64,000 nt of DNA from assembly GCA_031553875.1 (NCBI GenBank), contig JAVBKU010000026.1:19718-83717 (forward strand), read 5' to 3'. Below are positions 8,432 to 17,122 of this stretch, piece by piece (positions within the stretch are counted from its first letter, which is position 1; every line of letters begins with the position of its first letter). The notes under the pieces were generated by a model. The model saw nothing but the letters and a program-made list of their open reading frames with translations, was not told the DNA's origin and ran no database searches. A program made the position numbers and the translations under genes. This stretch comes from JAVBKU01 sp031553875 (lineage in GTDB: Bacteria > Bacteroidota > Bacteroidia > Bacteroidales > Rikenellaceae).

Positions 8432-9310
8432 CTATCTCGTACAGACCACCTGCCCCTCGTAGCGGAGGTTGATGTAACCCACGCTGTCCCATCCCACGTA
8501 CCTCAATCCGTTGCGGTAGAAGGAATTGAGCTTGTCAAGCTTCATCTTAAACCCGTCTAACGACCCCAGCATTATCACATGCTCGCCCGCCCTGGGCACT
8601 ATCTCCACCTGGTAGTCGAGCCCCTCTGAAAACGGCTCGGGCGCTTCCGTTCCGCCTCCGGTCATTCCCGGTCCCTCGCCGGCGACATTTATCTGCACTA
8701 TCTGATCCCTCCAAAAAGGGTCAGAATTAACGAATTTCACAAAATTAATCAGTTTATACAAAAACAAATAACTTTTGGACAACTTTTTTTGACCCTCGGG
8801 GACGCTCTCCTCAAGATATCCCACATACCCGTCGGGAAAAGGCAACGGGAAATCGCCCGTTACCACCGGCACGTAGACCGTAAAGTGCTTCTGCACAGGG
8901 AGTATAAAGCCGTCGTCGGCTACGTAGAAGCTCTCTCCCGCGCTTCTCTGCACCCTCATCTCCGGCTCCCTCTGCGAGAGGGTTATATTGACGTATCCGT
9001 CGGAAGAGGTGTAGACGTTCACGTCCTTCACGAAACCCCGCCCCGCGACGAATTTTTTGACCCCGGCGGTATTTATCGAGTAGAGCTCCTCATCGCGGAA
9101 CTTCATCCCCTCTTTTATGAACCATCCCCTGACCATGGCCGCGGTGACGAAACCTCTCTCCAGGCTGTCCCTCACCGTAACCCTCACGCCCTTGCACAGC
9201 AGGGTATCGCGCTTACGGCCGCAGTACGAGGCGGCCACGCACACGTAGCCGATGATACACCCCCACAACAGCAGGTGCATCGCAAACCTCATCCATCGCT
9301 TAACGGCCAT
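8432..9310 (-). CDS. ftsQ: Divisome protein FtsQ/DivIB family
   Basis: A 292-residue bitopic membrane protein with one N-terminal transmembrane helix (about residues 9-29) and a periplasmic POTRA-plus-beta region. The segment CKGVRVTVRDSLERGFVT and the downstream VNVYTSSDGYVNITLSQREPEMRV match the POTRA/FtsQ layout of Bacteroidota. Sequence conservation of FtsQ is weak, and the call rests partly on position between murC and ftsA. FtsQ links early and late divisome proteins. Repeat B2 separates it from murC. Confidence 0.85.
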   Translation of the reverse strand: MAVKRWMRFAMHLLLWGCIIGYVCVAASYCGRKRDTLLCKGVRVTVRDSLERGFVTAAMVRGWFIKEGMKFRDEELYSINTAGVKKFVAGRGFVKDVNVYTSSDGYVNITLSQREPEMRVQRSAGESFYVADDGFILPVQKHFTVYVPVVTGDFPLPFPDGYVGYLEESVPEGQKKLSKSYLFLYKLINFVKFVNSDPFWRDQIVQINVAGEGPGMTGGGTEAPEPFSEGLDYQVEIVPRAGEHVIMLGSLDGFKMKLDKLNSFYRNGLRYVGWDSVGYINLRYEGQVVCTR

Positions 9311-9386
9311 AAGTGTCTGATTTTATTTAGGCAATAACTATTGTGAATACTAACCGGTTACACAAATTTTGCAAAGATTTTTCTTC

Positions 9387-9590
9387 GTTACCTTTTGTTC
9401 GCGCAAAAGGTAACCTAAAACGCGCCGCCTGCGGATATTTACTGACGCGCGACTCCTCCATCCTAAAACGTCGAACTCCTCCTTTTTAGCGAGACCTTCG
9501 TCCCCGCTAACAGTCGTTAAACACAGCGTCGTTTTTTAACGGATTCCCTCGCCGCGCGTCCGGGCGTAAATAGTCCGCAATTGGCGGAAG
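9387..9590 (+). repeat. Family B structured repeat, copy B2
   Basis: Fills most of the 330 bp between murC and ftsQ. Hairpin GTTACCTTTTG/CAAAAGGTAAC (9387-9414) is extended by one pair relative to other copies, with both arms changed together. Outer stem CCGCC/GGCGG, then GATATTTAC with GTAAATA, then GACGCGCG with CGCGCGTC. The terminal hairpin is TAGCGAGAC/GTCCCCGCTA. Nothing else is recognised in this gap. Confidence 0.85.
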
Positions 9591-9640
9591 ATTAAAATAC
9601 ACTTAAAATTATGATTAATATCGTATAATTTTTGTGCGTA

Positions 9641-11020
9641 TTAGTTTTTTCCCGCAGGCAACCGTTCCAGCAGCTCCGCGATCTTACCGCAGAAATTATC
9701 TATATCGCCTGCCCCGAAGGTGACCAGCAGTTCGGGGTTTTCGTTCTCTATCGTGTTCAACAAATCCGCCTTCTCAACTATCTTTCCGGGAACTGTCATC
9801 TCCCTCAATATCATCTGAGAATCCACTCCCTCGATAGGCTCCTCGCGGGCCGGGTATATGGGTAGCAGCCACGCCTCGTGGGCAAGCGACAGGGCCTCGG
9901 CGAATTCCTTGTAGAAATCTGCCGTGCGGGTGTAGAGGTGGGGTTGGAATATGGCGGTGAGCTTCCTATCGGGGAACATCGCCCTCACCGAAGAGATAGC
10001 CGCCTTCAACTCCTCGGGGTGGTGGGCGTAGTCGTCCATATATATGTGGCCGGGGGTGTTGAGGTAGAAGTCGAAGCGGCGCTTCACTCCGCGGAACGAG
10101 GCTATGGCCTCCTTCAATTTCTCTTCGTCGAAGCCTGCCACCCACAACAGGGCCACGGCGGCGATGCAGTTCTCTATATTGACCCTGCCGGGAATACCCA
10201 GCGTACACCCCTTTATCGTGCGGTCGGGGCACACTATGTCGAATTTGTAATAGCCGCCCTCCTGCAACTCTATGTTCTCGGCGAAAAAGTCGCCCCTGTT
10301 ATCGTCGAGGGCATAGCTGAAGGCCCTGATATGGGGATTGGGTATGCGCAGCGGAGTGTCGCACTTGATGATGACCGCGCCTCCGGGCTTGATCTGCGAG
10401 ATGAATTTCTCGAAAGCCTCCTTCACCGCCTCATGCGTACCGTAAATATCCAAGTGGTCGGCATCGGCAGCGGTGATCACGGCTACGTCGGGGTAGAGCT
10501 GGAGGAACGAGCGGTCGTACTCGTCGGCCTCCACGGAGAGCCTGTCACCCTTACCCAGCACGAGGTTGGTGTCGAAGTTTTTGGATATGCCTCCTAAGAA
10601 AGCGCTTCCGCCGCCGCCCGCCACGTGGTTGAACCATGCGGTCATGGTGGTGGTGGTGGTCTTCCCGTGGGTACCCGCAATAGCCATCACATACTTGCCG
10701 CGGGCGATGACCCCCAGCATAGCCGAGCGCTTCACGATCTCGAAGCCCTTGTCCACGAAGTATAGGTACTCGCTGTGGTCAGAGGGGATGGCGGGGGTGT
10801 AGACCACGAGGGTCGAGGCCTTGTCGAGGAAGGGCACGGGGATAAGGCCCACGCTGTCGTCATAGTGTATCGCCGCGCCCTCCGCCTCAAGCTCGCGGGT
10901 GAGAGGAGTGGCCACACGGTCGTATCCCGCCACCGGCAGGCCCTCGTGCATGAAAAAGCGGGCTATAGCGCTCATGCCGATGCCGCCGATACCTATGAAA
11001 TATACCCTTTTGAAGTCCAT
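9641..11020 (-). CDS. murC: UDP-N-acetylmuramate--L-alanine ligase
   Basis: Adds L-alanine to UDP-MurNAc, the first step of stem-peptide assembly in the cytoplasm. The N-terminal Rossmann motif GIGGIGMSAIA is at residues 10-20. The Mur-ligase P-loop AGTHGKTT is at 115-122. The central segment EADEYDRSFL is the Mur ligase catalytic region, and DDYAHHPEEL marks the C-terminal domain. Its 459 residues are normal. The start at 11018-11020 is the only ATG before the glycine-rich motif. Repeats B2 and B3 flank it on both sides. Confidence 0.97.
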   Translation of the reverse strand: MDFKRVYFIGIGGIGMSAIARFFMHEGLPVAGYDRVATPLTRELEAEGAAIHYDDSVGLIPVPFLDKASTLVVYTPAIPSDHSEYLYFVDKGFEIVKRSAMLGVIARGKYVMAIAGTHGKTTTTTMTAWFNHVAGGGGSAFLGGISKNFDTNLVLGKGDRLSVEADEYDRSFLQLYPDVAVITAADADHLDIYGTHEAVKEAFEKFISQIKPGGAVIIKCDTPLRIPNPHIRAFSYALDDNRGDFFAENIELQEGGYYKFDIVCPDRTIKGCTLGIPGRVNIENCIAAVALLWVAGFDEEKLKEAIASFRGVKRRFDFYLNTPGHIYMDDYAHHPEELKAAISSVRAMFPDRKLTAIFQPHLYTRTADFYKEFAEALSLAHEAWLLPIYPAREEPIEGVDSQMILREMTVPGKIVEKADLLNTIENENPELLVTFGAGDIDNFCGKIAELLERLPAGKN

Positions 11021-11056
11021 ATATCTATTTTTCTATCCTATACATTAAATTTCTTC

Positions 11057-11260
11057 GTACCTTTTGTACGCGCAAAAGGTACTGCCAAAACGCGCCGCCT
11101 GCGGATATTTACTGACTTGCGGCTCCTCCATCCTAAAACGTCGAACTCCTCCTTTTTAGCGGGACCTTCGTCCCCGCTAACAGTCGTTAAACACAGCGTC
11201 GTTTTTTAACGGATTACCTCGCCGCGCGTCCGGGCGTAAATATTCCACAATTGGCGGAAG
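11057..11260 (+). repeat. Family B structured repeat, copy B3
   Basis: Occupies nearly the whole 255 bp between murG and murC. Hairpin GTACCTTTTG/CAAAAGGTAC at 11057-11082, only 37 bp from the murC ATG. Stems CCGCC/GGCGG, GGATATTTAC/GTAAATATTCC and GCGGC/GCCGC are intact. The terminal hairpin is TAGCGGGAC/GTCCCCGCTA. Confidence 0.85.
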
Positions 11261-11275
11261 TTCAAAACAATTAAT

Positions 11276-12388
11276 TTATCTCTTCCCCGCCGCCTTGATT
11301 ATCTCCTCGGCCACCCTATCGGCTGAATCGGGGATGCCCAGCGAGAGGATATTTTTCCTCAACTGCTCCATCTTATCCTTGTCCTGCAGGAGGTTCAGAG
11401 CTTCGGGGATCACCTTGTCGGCCGCCTCGGCGTCCGGCACCATCATGGCTGCGCCCTTTTCGACCAGGGCCATAGCGTTTTTGGTCTGGTGATCCTCTGC
11501 CACGTTGGGCGAGGGCACGAAGATGGTCGGCTTGCCCACAAGGCACAACTCCGACACCGTCCCGGCCCCCGAGCGGCCCACCACCACGCCTGCGGCGGCG
11601 TATGCCAGGTCCATCCTCTCGATAAAGGCCCTGCGCCATATCCCAGAATCGGCGTGCACGGCCATAAAAGCGTCCATCTCCTTCTCGTAGTATTTACCCG
11701 TCTGCCAGATCACCTGCACCTTGCCGTCATGCACTATCGCGTCGACCCAACGCTTCATCATCTCGTTGAGCGTCCTGGTGCCGAGGCTGCCTCCCACAAC
11801 GAGTATAACCGGCTTCGCTACATCGAAACCGAAATATTCCATAGCCTCGCCTCTCTTGTCTGCGGAAGAGGAGAAACTCCCGCGCAGGGGATTGCCCGTC
11901 ATCACTATCTTATCCGCCGGGAAGAACTTCTGCATCCCATCGTATGCCACGCAGATGCGACGGGCACGGCGAGCTAACAGTTTGTTGGTCAGGCCCGCAT
12001 ATGAGTTCTGTTCCTGTATCACAGTGGGAACGCCCATGCCCTGCGCGCTCCACAGCACCGGGGCGCTGGCATACCCCCCGAAACCCGCCACCACATGTGC
12101 GCCGAAGCCCTTTATTATCCCTTTTGCCCTGTGCAGGCTGCGTAAAACTTTGAAGGGTAACATCAGGTTGGACAGCGACAGCTTTCTCTGTAACCCCGCC
12201 ACCGGCAGGCCCTTGATATTGTATCCCAACGCTGGCACCTTCTCCATCTCCATCTTACCCTCCGCACCCACAAAAAGTACCTCCACACCGTCGCCCAGCT
12301 TGCGCTTCAACGCTTCTGCCACCGACACCGCCGGGTAGATATGCCCCCCTGTGCCGCCGCCGCTGAGAATAACCTTGAGTTTGCCCAT
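11276..12388 (-). CDS. murG: UDP-GlcNAc:lipid I GlcNAc transferase (MurG)
   Basis: Converts lipid I to lipid II on the inner face of the membrane. GT28 fold with the N-terminal glycine-rich loop SGGGTGGHIYPA (residues 9-20), EQNSYAGLTNK for lipid I recognition and the C-terminal UDP-GlcNAc site RSGAGTVSEL followed by PTIFVPSPNVAEDHQ. Its 370 residues are standard. The last gene before it is ftsW, with repeat B4 between; B3 separates it from murC. Confidence 0.96.
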   Translation of the reverse strand: MGKLKVILSGGGTGGHIYPAVSVAEALKRKLGDGVEVLFVGAEGKMEMEKVPALGYNIKGLPVAGLQRKLSLSNLMLPFKVLRSLHRAKGIIKGFGAHVVAGFGGYASAPVLWSAQGMGVPTVIQEQNSYAGLTNKLLARRARRICVAYDGMQKFFPADKIVMTGNPLRGSFSSSADKRGEAMEYFGFDVAKPVILVVGGSLGTRTLNEMMKRWVDAIVHDGKVQVIWQTGKYYEKEMDAFMAVHADSGIWRRAFIERMDLAYAAAGVVVGRSGAGTVSELCLVGKPTIFVPSPNVAEDHQTKNAMALVEKGAAMMVPDAEAADKVIPEALNLLQDKDKMEQLRKNILSLGIPDSADRVAEEIIKAAGKR

Positions 12389-12433
12389 ATATCGAATTAT
12401 TTATAACTGTTCAAAATCGTAAAGTATTTCCTC

Positions 12434-12637
12434 GTACCTTTTGTTCGCGCAAAAGGTACTGCCAAAACGCGCCGCCTGCGGATATTTACTGACGCGCGGC
12501 TCCTACATCCTAAAACGTCGAACTCCGCCTTTTTAGTCAGGCCTACGACCTGCCTAACAGTCGTTAGACACAGCGTCGTTTTTTAACGGATTCCCTCGCC
12601 TCCCGTCCGGGCGTAAATAGTCCGCAACTGGCGGAAG
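12434..12637 (+). repeat. Family B structured repeat, copy B4
   Basis: Between ftsW and murG. Hairpin GTACCTTTTG/CAAAAGGTAC (12434-12459). This copy has a changed terminal hairpin, TAGTCAGG/CCTGCCTA, instead of TAGCGGGAC/GTCCCCGCTA. Both arms differ but still pair, which supports a conserved fold. The outer GACGCGCGGC stem is less well matched here. Confidence 0.85.
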
Positions 12638-12663
12638 ATTATAAGGTACTTCGTAATTATTTT

Positions 12664-13941
12664 CTATCCCCTCTCCAACAGCGATTCGCCCCGTGGCCTG
12701 TCGAAAGACTGTTCCTTGACCTGGCGGCTCACCCCCAGGATCATCCCCAGGGCTATACCGTTGAAAAGCAGCGACGATCCCCCGAGGCTTATCAGCGGCA
12801 GAGTCTGGCCCGTGACAGGGAATATCCCCACCGACACCATCATATTCACCAGAGCCTGCATCGTTATCATCAGGCTCAGGCCCAGCACCAGCAGGCTCGG
12901 GAATGCCGTGCCGCACTTCTCGAAGATAAGTATCGCGCGAAAAAATATCCACAAGTATAACAGCAGTACCCCCGCCGCCCCCGCGAGGCCGTACTCCTCG
13001 ACGATAAAGGCGTAGGCGAAGTCGGAGTATGAGTGCGGCAGGTTGGAGCGCTGGGTGCTGTTGCCCGGCCCCTTGCCTATGATCCCCCCGGTGGCTATGG
13101 CGATCTGCGCCTGCTCCCTCTGGAGGTTGTCGGCGGGATCGCCCTCATCGGCCTCGCCGATACCCGCGTACGACTCTATGCGGTTGACCCACGTATTGGC
13201 ACGGCCCACGCCTGTGACGGCCATAAGCGACACCGCCAACACCAGCACCACCCCGATTATCACGAGCAGGCGAAACAGCTCGCTCATCTTCACCCTCCCT
13301 ATGTAGAGCATTATCCAGCAGGTGAGGAATGTGATGGCGGCGGTGGAGAAATTGGAAAAGAATATCAGGCCGCAGGAGACCACCACCGGAAGTAACAACG
13401 GCAGGGTCGTACCCAGAAGTATATCGCGGTTCTTTTCGTAATGCTTGCGCCAGTCGGCTATAGAGAACGAGGGCAGCAGGCGCATCTTGTCGATCTTACT
13501 CTGCCTCACGGCCAGGGCGCGCGCAAGCAATGCCACCAACGCCACCCTCACCGCGTCGGAGGGCTGGAATGTGAGCCCCACTATCGGGATACGTATCCAG
13601 CGGGCGGCGCTGTTGAGGTTGACCCCCATCACGAACGTGAGTGCCATAAAAGCCAGCGACACCAGAAAGGCGGGCATGATCCACTTGTAGTAGACCTGGT
13701 AGTTGATCCTGTGTATCAAGACCATCAGCGCGAAGCCCATGCATATATGGGTGAACTGCGAGAATACGAAGCGCGTGGTATCGCCCCCGGCCTTACTGTA
13801 GGCCATCGAGGCGGTGGAGGAGTATACCACCAGCAGGGACATCACAGCCAGAGCCGTGACGATTATCCACAGCACGCTGTCGCCGCCGAACAATCGTCCT
13901 AACGAGAGTCCCCTTGGAGTATCACTGCTCTCCTGAGCCAT
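12664..13941 (-). CDS. ftsW: Septal peptidoglycan glycosyltransferase FtsW
   Basis: SEDS-family integral membrane protein that polymerises lipid II at the septum with its partner class B PBP. It has about ten hydrophobic segments in 425 residues. The C-terminal SEDS signature region runs from NMMVSVGIFPVTGQTLPLIS to the next line of GGSSLL. The extracytoplasmic loop with NTWVNRIESYAGIGEADEGD and GIIGKGPGNSTQRSNLPHS is also typical. FtsW rather than RodA is chosen because it lies between murD and murG. The partner ftsI is not in this window. Repeats B4 and B5 flank it. Confidence 0.93.
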   Translation of the reverse strand: MAQESSDTPRGLSLGRLFGGDSVLWIIVTALAVMSLLVVYSSTASMAYSKAGGDTTRFVFSQFTHICMGFALMVLIHRINYQVYYKWIMPAFLVSLAFMALTFVMGVNLNSAARWIRIPIVGLTFQPSDAVRVALVALLARALAVRQSKIDKMRLLPSFSIADWRKHYEKNRDILLGTTLPLLLPVVVSCGLIFFSNFSTAAITFLTCWIMLYIGRVKMSELFRLLVIIGVVLVLAVSLMAVTGVGRANTWVNRIESYAGIGEADEGDPADNLQREQAQIAIATGGIIGKGPGNSTQRSNLPHSYSDFAYAFIVEEYGLAGAAGVLLLYLWIFFRAILIFEKCGTAFPSLLVLGLSLMITMQALVNMMVSVGIFPVTGQTLPLISLGGSSLLFNGIALGMILGVSRQVKEQSFDRPRGESLLERG

Positions 13942-14005
13942 ATATTATTGTTAATTATAAGACTATTGTTTATTGTAAATCACCAAAAACACCTGGTTTT
14001 TCTTC

Positions 14006-14208
14006 GTACCTTTTGTTCGCGCAAAAGGTACTACCAAAACGCGCCGCCTGCGGATATTTACTGACGCGCGGCTCCTACATCCTAAAACGTCGAACTCCTC
14101 CTTTTTAGCGGGATCTTCGCCCCCGCTAACAGTCGTTAGACACAGCGTCGTTTTTTAACGGATTCCCTCGCCACACGTCCGGGCGTAAATATCCACAATT
14201 GGCGGAAG
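14006..14208 (+). repeat. Family B structured repeat, copy B5
   Basis: Between murD and ftsW. Hairpin GTACCTTTTG/CAAAAGGTAC (14006-14031), GGATATTTAC/GTAAATATCC, CCGCC/GGCGG, and the terminal hairpin TAGCGGGA/CCCCCGCTA. The short hairpin again faces the start of the downstream gene (ftsW). Confidence 0.85.
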
Positions 14209-14237
14209 ATTTAAAAACCCCACCCTGATACAATCCC

Positions 14238-15572
14238 CTACAACTTATCCACCCACTCCTTGAACTGCCGGCCCCTGTCTTCATAGTTTTTGAAGAGGTC
14301 GAAGCTGGCGCATGCGGGCGAGAGCAACACCGTGTCGCCCTTCTTCGCCGCCGCGCGGGCAGCCCTCATAGCCTCCTCGAGCGAATGGGTGTCGGCGATA
14401 ACAGGCACCTTGCCTTCGAAAGCCTTGACGAGCTTCTCATTGTCCACTCCCATGCATATCAGGGCCTTCACCTTTTCTTCCGCCAACTTATAGAGGACGG
14501 AGTAGTCATTACCCTTATCCGTTCCGCCGGCTATCCACACCGTGGGCGTACGCATACTTTCCAACGCGTACCACACCGAGTCGACATTGGTGGCCTTGGA
14601 GTCATTGATATAGCGCACCCCGTTCACCGTTCTCACCTCCTCGAGGCGGTGCTCCACGCCTTTGAAATTCTCGAGCGTCTTTATGATGCTCTCCACCGGC
14701 ACTCCCGCTGAGATGGCAGCCATAGAGGCGGCCATCACGTTGTACATATTGTGCGTGCCCTGTATCTTCAGCCTGTCGGCGGACAGGGTCATACCCACCC
14801 CGCCCACGTTTATCGTTATCACCCCGCCAACGAAGGCCCCACCCTGGGCGTTGCTTTTTTTGGCGGTGAAGGGAAGTATCCTCATGGGCAACTGCTGCGA
14901 ACCGATGTTCGACATTGTGTGGTAGTCGTCGGTACAGTATATGAACGTGTCGCCCTCCCTCTGGTTCTGCAATATGCGGAACTTGCTGTTTACATAGTTC
15001 TGCAGCTGGTAATCGTAGCGGTCGAGGTGGTCGGGGGTGATGTTGAGCAACACCCCCACGTCGGCCCTGAAGCGGAACATGCCGTCGAGCTGGAAGCTGC
15101 TCAGCTCTATGACGTACCAGTCATGCTCGGCGGTGGCCACGCTAAGAGCGAAGCTCTCGCCGATATTTCCCGCCAGACCCACGTTGAATCCCGCGTCGCG
15201 AAGCATCTCGTAGGCGAGCGTGGTGGTGGTGGTCTTGCCGTTAGAGCCGGTTATGCAGATGGTCTTGGCCTTGGTATATCTTCCAGCGAACTCTATCTCC
15301 GAAACAATGGGCACACCGCCCGCGCGCAAGGCCTGCACCATGGGCGCCTTGTCGGGAATGCCGGGGCTTTTGACCACTTCGTCGGCATTAAGTATAAGCT
15401 CTTCGGTATGCTTCCCTTCCTCGAAAGGTATCTCCCACTTGGCGAGTATCTTCTTATACTTACCCTCCAACTTCCCCATGTCCGACAGGAATACGTCGAA
15501 CCCCTTTACCTTTGCCAGCACAGCCGCGCCGCAACCGCTCTCCCCCCCGCCGAGGACAACAATTCTCTTCAT
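14238..15572 (-). CDS. murD: UDP-MurNAc-L-Ala--D-glutamate ligase
   Basis: Adds D-glutamate to UDP-MurNAc-L-Ala. The N-terminal nucleotide-sugar site starts VLGGGESGCGAAVLA (residues 6-20). The P-loop GSNGKTTT is at 109-116. NITPDHLDRY marks the central Mur-ligase domain, and the C-terminal domain carries SPACASFDLFKNYEDRG, which is diagnostic for MurD. Its 444 residues are normal. Its 3' end faces B5; its start lies 7 bp from the mraY stop, so mraY-murD are tightly coupled. Confidence 0.97.
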   Translation of the reverse strand: MKRIVVLGGGESGCGAAVLAKVKGFDVFLSDMGKLEGKYKKILAKWEIPFEEGKHTEELILNADEVVKSPGIPDKAPMVQALRAGGVPIVSEIEFAGRYTKAKTICITGSNGKTTTTTLAYEMLRDAGFNVGLAGNIGESFALSVATAEHDWYVIELSSFQLDGMFRFRADVGVLLNITPDHLDRYDYQLQNYVNSKFRILQNQREGDTFIYCTDDYHTMSNIGSQQLPMRILPFTAKKSNAQGGAFVGGVITINVGGVGMTLSADRLKIQGTHNMYNVMAASMAAISAGVPVESIIKTLENFKGVEHRLEEVRTVNGVRYINDSKATNVDSVWYALESMRTPTVWIAGGTDKGNDYSVLYKLAEEKVKALICMGVDNEKLVKAFEGKVPVIADTHSLEEAMRAARAAAKKGDTVLLSPACASFDLFKNYEDRGRQFKEWVDKL

Positions 15573-15579
15573 TTTTATC

Positions 15580-16827
15580 TTATCTAATTTTAAGAGTTAC
15601 CAATGTTATAGCCGCTAAAAGCAGCTGCACGATCCAGAAACGCACCACGATCTTCGACTCGAAGAACCCGCGCTTCTGGTAGTGGTGGTGCAGGGGCGAC
15701 ATTAAGAATATCCTGCGGCCCTCGCCGTATTTCTTTTTAGTGTACTTGAAGTAAGACACCTGTATCATCACCGACAGGCTCTCCACGAGGAACACTCCGC
15801 AGAGAATGGGCAACAGCAGTTCCTTGCGGATCAGCAGCGCGAACACCGCCATCATACCTCCGATGGCGAGGCTACCCGTATCACCCATGAACACCTGGGC
15901 CGGATAACAATTGTACCATATGAATCCGAACAGCGCCCCCACGAACGCAGCCGCGAACACCATAAGTTCACCGCTGTTGGGTATATACATTATATTGAGG
16001 TAGTCGGCGTAAATTATATGTCCCGAGAGGTAGGCCAATATCCCCAGCACCACCACTATCGACGCCGACACCCCCGCCGCCAGGCCGTCGAGGCCGTCGG
16101 TGAGGTTGGCGCCGTTGGACACGGCCGTGATCACCAATATGGCTATCAGCACGTACAGTATCCAGCTCATTGTGTTACCCTCCTCCTTGTCGGAACCCAC
16201 GAGCCAGCTGTATTTGAACTCGTTGTTCTTAACGAAGGGGATCGTAGTGGTAAGGCTCTTCTGCGCCTCGGTGGTGTAGACACGGCTCTCCTTGCCGTCC
16301 TGGCGGAACACCTCTATCGATGCACCCGGAGCACGGCGGTCGACCTTATTTTTCACCACTATACCGTCGCTCATCCACATCGTGAGGCCCACGATAATCC
16401 CCAGACCCACCTGGCCCACGACCTTGAACCTGCCCTTGAGGCCTTCCTTGTTCTTGCGGAACACCTTTATGTAATCATCGGCGAAACCTATCAGCCCCAG
16501 CCAGACGGTAGACACGATCATGAGTTGCACGTAGATGTTGGTCAGGTCGCCGAACAGCAGTATGGGGATAAGTATCGAGCCGAGGATGATAATTCCCCCC
16601 ATGGTGGGCGTGCCGCGCTTCTGGAGCTGGCCCTCGAGGCCTAAGTTGCGCACCTCCTCGCCTATCTGCTTGCGCTGGAGAAAAGTGATGACCCTGCGGC
16701 CGAAGATGATGCCGATACACAGGGCGGTGATGATGGCCATGGCGGCGCGGAAAGAGAGCGAGAGGAACATCACCTCGCCCGGAAGGTCGTAGAATTGGGT
16801 TATGTACTTGACTAAGTGGTAGAGCAT
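15580..16827 (-). CDS. mraY: Phospho-MurNAc-pentapeptide transferase (MraY)
   Basis: Makes lipid I by transferring phospho-MurNAc-pentapeptide to undecaprenyl phosphate in the inner membrane. Polytopic, with signature RGTPTMGG (71-78), catalytic-site ADDYIKVF (116-123), NLTDGLDGLAAG, GDTGSLAIGG and PLHHHYQKRGF. At 415 residues it is about 55 longer than E. coli MraY. The extra length is a soluble insert near residues 145-215 (KVDRRAPGASIEVFRQDGKE region), as is common in Bacteroidota. Repeat A3 lies upstream. Confidence 0.96.
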   Translation of the reverse strand: MLYHLVKYITQFYDLPGEVMFLSLSFRAAMAIITALCIGIIFGRRVITFLQRKQIGEEVRNLGLEGQLQKRGTPTMGGIIILGSILIPILLFGDLTNIYVQLMIVSTVWLGLIGFADDYIKVFRKNKEGLKGRFKVVGQVGLGIIVGLTMWMSDGIVVKNKVDRRAPGASIEVFRQDGKESRVYTTEAQKSLTTTIPFVKNNEFKYSWLVGSDKEEGNTMSWILYVLIAILVITAVSNGANLTDGLDGLAAGVSASIVVVLGILAYLSGHIIYADYLNIMYIPNSGELMVFAAAFVGALFGFIWYNCYPAQVFMGDTGSLAIGGMMAVFALLIRKELLLPILCGVFLVESLSVMIQVSYFKYTKKKYGEGRRIFLMSPLHHHYQKRGFFESKIVVRFWIVQLLLAAITLVTLKIR

Positions 16828-16847
16828 AGTATTTTGCTTCTATTTTA

Positions 16848-17095
16848 GGTATTAATATACGTCTTTAGACAGCTCTTTTATCCTCGGTTTTCCTTCCTAC
16901 TTTTGGCATTGCCCCAAAAGTAGGCAAAAGGTCTAGCCGCGTCTTCTGCCGGGGTCTCTTCCGGGAGCTTCCCTCGTTACACGATAACTGAGGGTGATCT
17001 CCCTCACGAGACCTGTTTCCGGCAGAAGCCCAAAGCGGCGATTATTTTGCTACTATGAATTTATCCTGAACGCCTGTAATTTTATATGTTATTCC
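16848..17095 (+). repeat. Family A structured repeat, copy A3
   Basis: Between murE and mraY. Hairpin CCTACTTTTGG/CCAAAAGTAGG near 16896-16924. The core from GCCGC to GCGGC is nearly identical to A2, including the perfect CTTCTGCCGG/CCGGCAGAAG stem. Terminal arms GGTATTAATATAC (left) and the complement of GGAATAACATATA (right) are recognisable but degraded. The short hairpin faces mraY. Confidence 0.85.
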
Positions 17096-17122
17096 CCCTT
17101 TTATAATACTTGTTATTCACAC

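Noticed and set aside
11100..11200. Possible small peptide in family B read on the minus strand (AAGGAGG followed about 20 nt later by ATG)
   Set aside because: The frame is not conserved: in copies B4 and B5 the ATG is followed at once by TAG, and in B1 it stops after seven codons.
3074..14208. Families A and B as CRISPR or as simple intrinsic terminators
   Set aside because: No regular spacing or spacers, and the long stems are not followed by U-tracts on either strand.
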